46,882 bases of DNA, taken from assembly GCA_946803715.1 (NCBI GenBank), contig CAMPET010000015.1:180157-227038 (forward strand), read 5' to 3'. A program made the translations under genes and the position numbers. Positions 39,371 through 46,882 of the stretch are shown piece after piece; the first letter of the stretch is position 1; the number at the start of each line of letters is the position of its first letter. The DNA comes from Beroe ovata. Taxonomy: Eukaryota > Ctenophora > Nuda > Beroida > Beroidae. Below the pieces are notes generated by a model, which saw only the letters and a list, made by a program, of their open reading frames with translations, did no database searches and was not told the origin of the DNA.

Positions 39371-42031
39371 TTACACGTTAGCTTCTTCTAAATTCCCATT
39401 TCCGTTTCCCAAGACTTCTCCATCCTCCTGGAACAAGCAGAGAAATGATGGGGAAAAGCGATGCTGAGAATGTGAGTGGTGCCAACATGTGAGGTGGGAG
39501 TTAAAAACAGGCGAAATAAAAAAGGTGTGCGGAGTGATTGTATTTATGAAGGAGCAATATCTGTTTGAGCTGTCATTTCTCAACAGATGTCATATCTGCG
39601 TGTGTTTTACTGTTTTGAAACTTGAAAGGATTTTATTTTGTAACAATGGCCGAGATTTTGAATAACTCGAACGATGACAGCTTTGAGAGGAACATCATGG
39701 AGATCGGGATGTTTGAGTCAGGCCTGGTCGACTCTCAAATACGAGGCGACCCTTGTAAACCGGTTGCAATGATTAATGAATTCAGTGCGATTGACGAACT
39801 AGAAGAGGGCGAAATCCTGGGAGATCCCGTTTTTAATTCCACAATGATCAGCGACCCCGTTTCCACTGTGACAGTACCTGAGCCTTCACCCGTTGAACAA
39901 CTTAATTACTCCTACCAACTCAACCCAGAGGAGCTGGTCACACGACTCAACGACACTCAGCCAGCCCCAGTACCGGTCTTTTCTCACGACACAATAACCG
40001 TGAGGGACCCAGGAAGTGGAATTCCTATCCACCCTGCAGCTTGTGAATGTACCGAAACCGACAACGGACCTTGCGTAAGTTGGGACGGATTCGCTGGGAA
40101 TCTCAAGATTCTCACCCAAACAGTGGTGCTCAACAAGGGAGTTCTCTCTGCGAATAAGAAGAAATTACAGCAACTCCAAGAAAAAATCTTCCAACAGCAG
40201 TTGAAATATGAAAAAGTTGAAGATAGCAACAAGGAAGTCTCTGCTAACAACACCAAACTCGCACAAACCCTCACCACACTCGCTCAACAACTGCAAGAGC
40301 ACAAAAAGACCATCAGTACCATGACACTGAAACACAGCAACCTTCTTGAAGATCACGAAAATTGCAAGAAAATGCTGGACGAAGCTCATAAATTTGAGAT
40401 TTGTGCCCAGGGTGGGGCGGCTCAAATCACGGCTTCACTCAAACAAGCATACGAAAACCAACTCGCTTACGCCAAGCTGCAGAAGAAGGAAATGAATGAT
40501 CTAACTCAGAGGATAAACAAATATACCAACGAGAGGAAGAGTTTCCTGAAGCTAGCCGAGGGAAGGATACAACAGTTCAACAGCGTGTCTGAAAGTGGTA
40601 TCGACAGATTGGTCAGAGCTCACGAGAGATCGATCAACATGGGTCAGCGTCGTCAGACTGAAATAGACGAGGTTGAGGCTGAATTGGAAGAGGCATACGA
40701 AGAGCAGGACAAACTACTCGAGACTCTCGGGTGTGAGCCGGAGGAAATTGAGGAGATGGATTCCCTGGAGTACAGGGATAACATGTCCAAGTTGCACGAC
40801 ACTTCCAGAGCTCTGCAGGCCAAAGTGAGGGATTTGGCAACATTGAATAGGACCCTACTGGAGCAACATCTGAATCTCTCCGCTGTGGCCGGGACCAAGA
40901 CACGGACCACGTCGACTGTTGGACTTCCAAATCGGCGACCTGGGGCACTTAGACAGTTCAAAAGGAGGAACGTTTCATTCTCTGGATTTGATGCCACCAA
41001 ACCACGCGTGTCTTCCACACTCAACAAGACTTGCTAATCGGAATACACCCTCCTGACTTGGGATTATTGCTTTCAGTGCCTCATTTATTGGTTCAATTTA
41101 AACTTTATTTTAACACATTCTATATATTTGTGTCTCTAATAATTTGTGTCTCATTTCAAACTTCGATTCACAATATGTATTGGTAATATTCTAGCTTGCG
41201 TTTATTGGACAGAAATGAACATACACTCTCAGCCACTTGAAAACAGTCATTATACGATTATCATGTACCTACTACATTCGATATGATCATTTTCTGAATC
41301 CTGCTGCCATATGTCATGGGATGTATTAATTAGTTTGCTAAGCGGATATTCTTGAATTATATAACTTTTACATCATTGTAAGTGACACAATAGGGCTAGT
41401 TTATTCTTGTCAACACTCAACACATACGGTAGAACCCCCCTTGCTCTAATGCCGTAATACGGGCCGGGGGGGATGCAACGTGCATTAATGTGCATTAATG
41501 TGNCCAAATACTGACATTAATGCACGTTGCATCCCCCCCTACGGGCCGGATGTCCGGACTGCTGGAAGTCAGGTTATATTACAGCAGGAATAGAATATGA
41601 ATTTCTGTCGAAGAATGACTCTCCCCTTCCCAGCGGCGAGATACGCTGTAAAACGCAAGTGTTGGGCCGTAATATACCGCAACAAACGCACACAGGGCTT
41701 CACTACATGAATTACTACTTCAGCTATAATACTGCACTACACACTAATCAGCTTGAGATCCACATGTTCTGGCTATGTTTTATAGTATGTGATATTGGGT
41801 TCTCCCATAGGCGTCTACTATTTCAAAGCGTCATCGATCAAATAACGCATCGTGTCCCCGATTTTAGCTGATCAACTCCGCATACATTCCACTCTAGACT
41901 AAGGACACTGCCTCAATTCCTATAGTTCTCCGGAAGGCACACCAGTAAGCTTGACCTGGTAAAAAGAAGCCGTATAAACACTCGTTTCCTTGTATCATAC
42001 ACACACAAACATAACAAACAAACACAAACAC

Positions 42032-42062
<31 letters not shown>

Positions 42063-44544
42063 AACACACACAGACACACACACACACTGGGAAATATCTC
42101 AAGGTCCCATGACTCCAGACTGTCGGAATATGATGGAGCACAAGCTACAGATCAGACACAAACTGATTCCCTACACCAGATATTCCTGTGTGTTTTCTGT
42201 TTACAATTGTCATAGTGGAGTATATTCCTACACTATAATACTAGAGAACTAGGCGCTGAAGTACGCTGTCACTCCCTCGCTGACGTCACACGGGCAAATC
42301 AGCCAATGAGATTACACGGACACATTTACAGCTCTATGTTCTGTTCTCAGACTGCGCCTGTGTGTGTGTACAGCTGAGAGATACGTGAATTCACACCCAA
42401 GAACTGACCCTGCTGTAATGTTGTATTGAGTATTCGCGATGTGCTATCGCAAATCAAGATCTCCAAAATTGATCATTGTACTGGATCCCAAAATTCATAG
42501 AATTTTACCATCATAATTTGATGGCAAAAGTTAGTGAGCGATGGTGTGGATTTATATGACGGTGAGAGTTGTCACTGGAATTCATGATATCATGCTGACA
42601 ATCATTATTCATATCTGTAGCTGTGTACTCACTATCATAGAGTCTTTCTCCACAGTTACACACTTGCCACACATACACTCGCATGTGTTACTGATAAAGT
42701 TGAGGAACTGAGGGGGAAATGTGTTAGTTATTAGTGGGTTGTTAGTGTACTGTTAGTTTGTGTCGTTAGTGTGCGTTTACAGTGCGGTTTCTAGTTGCTA
42801 GGAATTGTAGTGTTATCATGATATGGGAGTGTGGGAGGGGGATGTTGTTGTTCCTCTAGTGAGAGCAACCCATGTTACGTTGTACGCAACCGATACTATT
42901 GATGATGGGGAGGGAAGGGGGAAGGGAGGAGTTATTGTTAGTGATTATAGATGTAGAAATTATCCTACTTTAGGGTATAATTATTGATTAACAACGATAT
43001 GAGTTCATTGAACTAAATATTGTGTGGTCTGAAACCTAGAGTTGTATATGAATTGAGCGTCACACTACAGAGCATAATAATGAATATTATTCATTATTAA
43101 TTTGAACGCGCGTGGAGCGTGAAATTAATGATTATGGGTGTGGTAATTAAGTCTTAATTAGTTAATTACATGATGAACTCACAGTGCTGAAGTTGCTGGT
43201 CTGGGCTTCAATCACTGTTCCAAGGGAAATGAGACCGAGAACAATGAAGAAGACAAAGAGGAAGTAGAAGAGAGTGTCTGTTGATTGAGGGTAGAGATCT
43301 GAAATGAGCACTCACCTTTGACGTCATTCTAATCAATCATCGTGATCGGTTATGGTGAACTCATGGTTATTTGGTATCAGCACACGGTAAACTCATACTT
43401 GTAGCACGGCAATTATTCCAAATATGGAATAAATACCTCCGAATCCGATGGTTGTGAAGGAGATGAAGGTGAAGTAGACGGAGTCGAAGTAGTTCCATCC
43501 CTCAATGTAGGAGAGGTATGCAGAGAATGTGAGGATGACAATGAGACAAAAGAGCAGCGTCACAACTTGCTGGACCTGAGAAAGAGGTTGCTGAGATATT
43601 TACATATCAGTGGGATTGATCGGCTCCATTGACGAAACTGATGAAATTCATGAGCAGCTCCCAATACTCAAATCTTCCTCTCACCTTCTCGTTCACCTCA
43701 TCCTTTCCTCCAAACACCTTCCTCAGCTTCTTGCAGACCCATCTGATGAAGTTAGCAGTGTGCTGAGCGTACACCGCCAGACAAGCCATGAAGAGGGGGA
43801 TTCCAACCAGGGCGAAGAATATGCAGAATCCCCGTCCCTCATCAGTAACTGGGTACATGTACCCATAGCCTGGGGAAGAGGGGAAGAGAGAGGGGCTTTA
43901 CATACAGAAACATAACTCATTAAGTTCTGAGACTTGAAACGCTTGATTGAATCGCAGATGACTATAATACCCTACTACCCTAGTTAGGGACCCTATTAGA
44001 CCCTATCAGACCCTATTAGACCCAAGTTTAATACTTGAAGGTTTTTCCTACCTATGGTTGTGACGACTGTCAGACAGAATATGACGGTGGGTGCGAATGT
44101 CCAGGAGTTGGTCATGTTGGGTGAAGCTTGGAGCACTTCCACCATGTGACATGGTGCTTGGAGTTCCTTCTGGAACTCCTCATCTACGTTGCCCAGCAAC
44201 TCGACCAACTGATGAATGGGGGGGGGATAAGATCAGGATGCGCAAACTATCCCTTTCTATGAATACAACATCAACCCCCCCAGTCCCCACATTGTTCCTC
44301 AATTCCCGTGAAAACTTTAATTTTCCGCCGAAAACCCGCCAAATCTACACGGGTTGTATGTGATCCAACCCGCTAATCTCCCCTCTTTCTCTAGTCAAAC
44401 CTGTTTCTCATATTCTGATCGCTGGTCCCGCTCTTGTGTTTCCTCAATAGCCTGGAATATCGCAGCCCCAACAGCCAGGTAGACCAGTACGGTACAGAAC
44501 GTGGCAAACGCTGCTATCGCTTTCCCATTGATGCTACATCCCAT
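39371..44544 (-). CDS. Two-pore-domain (K2P/TWIK-type) potassium channel, seven-exon model
   Basis: Exons in transcript order: 44544-44401, 44208-44052, 43869-43685, 43575-43437, 43298-43183, 42707-42633, 39427-39371. All are in phase; 290 aa. M1 (FCTVLVYLAVGAAIFQAIE) is followed by a cap loop with Cys and an NMT glycosylation site, pore 1 TVVTTIGYG, M2 (FFALVGIPLF), M3 (VVTLLFCLIVILTF), pore 2 FISFTTIGFG and M4 (FYFLFVFFIVLGL). Two GYG/GFG filters per chain define K2P background K+ channels, which work as dimers at the plasma membrane. The last exon (ending LEEANV-stop) is inferred from a strong donor ATA|GTGAGT at 42632 and a phase-0 acceptor. Without that splice the chain stops at 42609-42611 (279 aa). 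Both tails follow a cysteine-rich CECMCGKC segment. Both variants are short for the family. Confidence 0.85.
39646..41037 (+). CDS. Coiled-coil protein of unknown family, intronless
   Basis: ATG at 39646 in a good context (AACAATGG) gives 463 aa. Residues ~1-140 are acidic and Ser/Pro-rich, with ELEEGEILGDP. Residues ~160-390 are dense in Glu, Lys, Gln and Leu with heptad spacing (KKKLQQLQEKIFQQQLKYEKVE and later), a long coiled coil with a short break. A patch EAELEEAYEEQDKLLETLGC is followed by a basic tail (PNRRPGALRQFKRRNVSF). The layout suggests a centrosomal, kinetochore or chromosome-axis scaffold, but I cannot name the family. It is intronless while its neighbours are intron-rich, and it lies antisense within the probable last intron of the K2P gene (39428-42632). 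Retrogene or fast-evolving germline gene are options. Confidence 0.8.
   Translation: MAEILNNSNDDSFERNIMEIGMFESGLVDSQIRGDPCKPVAMINEFSAIDELEEGEILGDPVFNSTMISDPVSTVTVPEPSPVEQLNYSYQLNPEELVTRLNDTQPAPVPVFSHDTITVRDPGSGIPIHPAACECTETDNGPCVSWDGFAGNLKILTQTVVLNKGVLSANKKKLQQLQEKIFQQQLKYEKVEDSNKEVSANNTKLAQTLTTLAQQLQEHKKTISTMTLKHSNLLEDHENCKKMLDEAHKFEICAQGGAAQITASLKQAYENQLAYAKLQKKEMNDLTQRINKYTNERKSFLKLAEGRIQQFNSVSESGIDRLVRAHERSINMGQRRQTEIDEVEAELEEAYEEQDKLLETLGCEPEEIEEMDSLEYRDNMSKLHDTSRALQAKVRDLATLNRTLLEQHLNLSAVAGTKTRTTSTVGLPNRRPGALRQFKRRNVSFSGFDATKPRVSSTLNKTC
41038..42608. other. K2P intron or intergenic, repeats only
   Basis: Contains the gap-centred inverted repeat at 41466-41539 and a long (AC)n-type microsatellite at 42000-42087. 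A frame at 41527-41871 has no recognisable domain. Confidence 0.5.
41466..41539. repeat. Perfect 26-bp inverted repeat around an N
   Basis: Left arm 41466-41491 (seven G then ATGCAACGTGCATTAATGT) is the exact reverse complement of 41514-41539, with the N at 41503 in the loop. ACGGGCCGG occurs in direct orientation outside both arms. It could be the termini of a foldback or MITE-like element with a collapsed interior, or a chimeric join. Confidence 0.7.
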
Positions 44545-45414
44545 TCTGAGGAAAATTGTACGTAAAGTACCGTCCGTCGAATTCTCAGATGAGTGAATTC
44601 GAACTTTCAAATAAATCCTCACAAAATATATCGATTAAAAAACGAGGGTAAACAGAGAAATCTCAGGAATGGACCCATGAGTATGAGCGAAGGCACACAG
44701 GTAGACTGAATTCCACATGAACTATTCATGTTGAACACGTGGCTGTAATGCTCAATACGAAGGAAAAAGAAGGGTGTGAAACCAGGCTACCGTGAGGTGC
44801 AACTGCATAACCTATCTGTCCATCATGATGCGCACAACAGAACCAATCAGCGAATCAAAGAATATTCTTTTATTGTGTGATTAGCACAAGACGGAGATAA
44901 TAGACAACGCACGCCATGAAAAGATGCAGAATCTCGAATGAATTGAGTTATGACGATCATCATTGCACCGCGTTATGTTATATTCCTGTCATGTGATTCT
45001 GTGAATCTCTGGGGAATAACGGTTATTTAGAATGTCATCCCCGCGGTGGCAATTATCATAGTTGGAGCAGCAGGCTACGTGACTGAATTGGAACCGGTCT
45101 AAATATTAGATCGGGAAGACTTTCCTATATTGACTGACATGATAGTATCAATGCTGAAATTAAACCAGGGCAAGCTCAGGAACAACAAACTAAAATGTAT
45201 CACGCTATAGCGTAGGTATACAAAGATACAAGGAACTAGATGACCCAGTGTCTCAGTAGGTATTTGGTTACAGCCTCGTGTGTGTTGGTAGGTAATATGA
45301 TTCATTCCCGAGATTCGTGTGCTTTTTTTCATTTGCGAGAGTGTTGACACCGCTTTGATGCAAGATATCCCAGTTGACACAATATCTATTGATCAGCTCC
45401 AGTATCCAGCAGAT
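44545..45414. other. Region upstream of the K2P gene
   Basis: No supported coding frame. It is positionally the K2P promoter. A CCAATCAG box lies at about 44842-44850. No other element is recognised. Confidence 0.4.
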
Positions 45415-45817
45415 GAAGAATACACAATGTACAAACAGTGTTGTTATGGAGCGCACGGCACATGCTCATTACTCATGCATTGTGTCCCTAGCTTACAATA
45501 CATACAGCACGCGTAAACCTACTGTGTAATGTGCGATATGCAATTGCAATATATGCAAGGTAAAAGGGAGGCCAAGGTACAAGGGAGGCTGATTTGGTCG
45601 AAGAATAGAATTGGCAAGATTGAGTTTATTAACATTAATTTGAAAGCTACTTTAATATTTGAGAGCGCAAAAGAAACACTTGCTGATAAACAGTTCATCC
45701 GCAGATTATACCAGAGAAAAAACATGCGTAGTAGTTGCGTTAACACGCTGGAAATCAGTTTTTATTACTAACAATTATCGCACAAGACTTTGGAATTTCT
45801 GATAACGCACAGATGCA
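45415..45817. repeat. Direct duplication around the N at 45818, copy A
   Basis: Starts TCCAGCAGATGAAGAATAC. Copy B at 45819-46226 starts identically and stays similar to TTTTTATTACTAACAATTATCG. After that the copies diverge (CACAAGACTTTGG against AACGCTCAGTATG). This differs from the other gap duplications, where copy A's end recurs in copy B. Confidence 0.75.
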
Positions 45818-45818
45818 N

Positions 45819-46226
45819 TCCAGCAGATGAAGAATACACAATGTACAAACACTGTTGTTATGGAGCGCACGGCACATGCTCATTACTCATGCATTTTGTC
45901 CCTAGCTAACAATACATACAGCACGCGTTTACCACTGTGTAATGTGCAATGTGTATGCAACATATACAAGGTACTAGGGAGGCCAAGGTACAAGGGAGGC
46001 CAAGGTACAAGGGAGGCCTATTTGGTCGAAGAATAGAATTGGCAAGTTTGAGTTAATTAACATTAATTTGAAAGCTACTATAATCCGAGTACAAATATTT
46101 GAGAGCGCAAAAGAAACACTTGCTGATAAACAGTTCATCCGCAGATGATATCAGGAAAAACATGCGACAAGCGTAATAGTTGAGTTAACACGCTGGAACA
46201 CCAGTTTTTATTACTAACAATTATCG
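45819..46226. repeat. Direct duplication around the N at 45818, copy B
   Basis: Partner of 45415-45817. It has an extra tandem unit of AAGGGAGGCCAAGGTAC at about 45970-46017. No gene is visible from here to the window end, which closes in an (AC)n microsatellite from 46838. Confidence 0.75.
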
Positions 46227-46882
46227 AACGCTCAGTATGCTATGTGGCAAGCACGTCACAAAGACTCTCTGCTGGGATTGCCGATCCTGACCATAATGAA
46301 GCAAATCTGTAGTAATTCACAACTCAAGTATCACTTACTATCCATGAGTTGATATGATGAGTGATTATCGCTAATTGGTGAATTTCTGCGATGAAACCGT
46401 GCCAAAAGCTATGAATTCACCTTTTCGCCTTAGCCGCTAACATGCAAAATACAGATGAGAATTGTTGATTTCTTTACTCACCCTTTTCTCATCGTGAGTC
46501 ATGGCTTTTCTTCGTGGTTACACATCGTCACTGCTTCACGATTCCATAATTCCATTCTATCATGCTATGGCAAAATATTGGAAAGTGAATATTTCCATTG
46601 ACAGAATGGTTTAATAATTGGGGCCTTGAAATGAAACGTCATTTTATCTTATTTTTCTTCGTAATTCGGCATCTTTTTTTTTTCGATTTGTAACACCATG
46701 AAATACGGCAGATCTACATTTTACATACCGTATACCCTTCGTCTCTTGGGGTTCAATATAACGGATCATTACAGTGAATCCTTAGAGAGTTAGTGCATAC
46801 TACTATAGAACCATGGAGTGAGCTTCAGAAGAGAAAACACGCACACACGAACACGCACACACACACACACACACACTCACAC

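Noticed and set aside
39622-39645. Extended start of the coiled-coil gene at 39622
   Set aside because: That codon is TTG; the first ATG is at 39646 in a strong context.
41527-41871. 114-codon plus-strand frame next to the inverted repeat
   Set aside because: Begins inside the repeat arm and has no recognisable motif.

Overview
This is nuclear DNA from an animal. Several genes are split into many small exons with GT-AG introns. The gene families are metazoan: a class A GPCR, a two-pore K+ channel, CDC14 with its long animal-type tail, the m6A reader YTHDC1 and MEI4. Microsatellites, minisatellites and haplotype-like duplications at assembly gaps suggest a highly heterozygous invertebrate, perhaps non-bilaterian; the phylum cannot be fixed from this window. 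All exon models below were built by hand from conserved protein motifs, splice signals and codon-phase agreement.

Layout. 1-672 is microsatellite and minisatellite. 673-2140 (+) is a four-exon GPCR of 325 aa. 2487-7317 (-) is a thirteen-exon YTHDC1. An intronless MEI4-like gene (5517-6584, same strand) sits inside the YTHDC1 intron that splits the YTH domain. 8432-9364 (+) and 10018-12941 (-, three copies) are intronless short-chain dehydrogenases of the SDR16C type. 13321-29747 (+) is CDC14, about 16 kb and 17 exons; exons 8 and 9 are present twice around an N. A 223-aa secreted-protein ORF (15960-16631, -) lies antisense in a CDC14 intron. 29748-34132 has no gene I can support. 34133-38324 (+) is a twelve-exon cytochrome b561 with an unusual tail of more than 400 residues. 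39646-41037 (+) is an intronless coiled-coil protein I do not recognise. 39371-44544 (-) is a two-pore-domain K+ channel; its probable last intron contains the coiled-coil gene antisense. 44545-46882 holds repeats only.

The clearest theme is gene-in-intron architecture: MEI4-like in YTHDC1, the secreted ORF in CDC14, and the coiled-coil gene probably in the K2P gene. YTHDC1 (nuclear m6A RNA reading), MEI4 (meiotic double-strand breaks) and CDC14 (cell-cycle phosphatase) all have germline or cell-cycle roles, but co-regulation is only a hypothesis. A second theme is a recurring 14-bp palindrome (GTTACCATGGTAAC and variants) matching the RFX X-box; one pair of variants encodes part of the cytochrome b561 tail.

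Assembly caution. Single N characters at 19775, 22481, 25530 and 45818 are flanked by direct duplications. The first three look like unmerged overlapping contig ends (two haplotypes), so apparent exon duplication in CDC14 should not be taken at face value.
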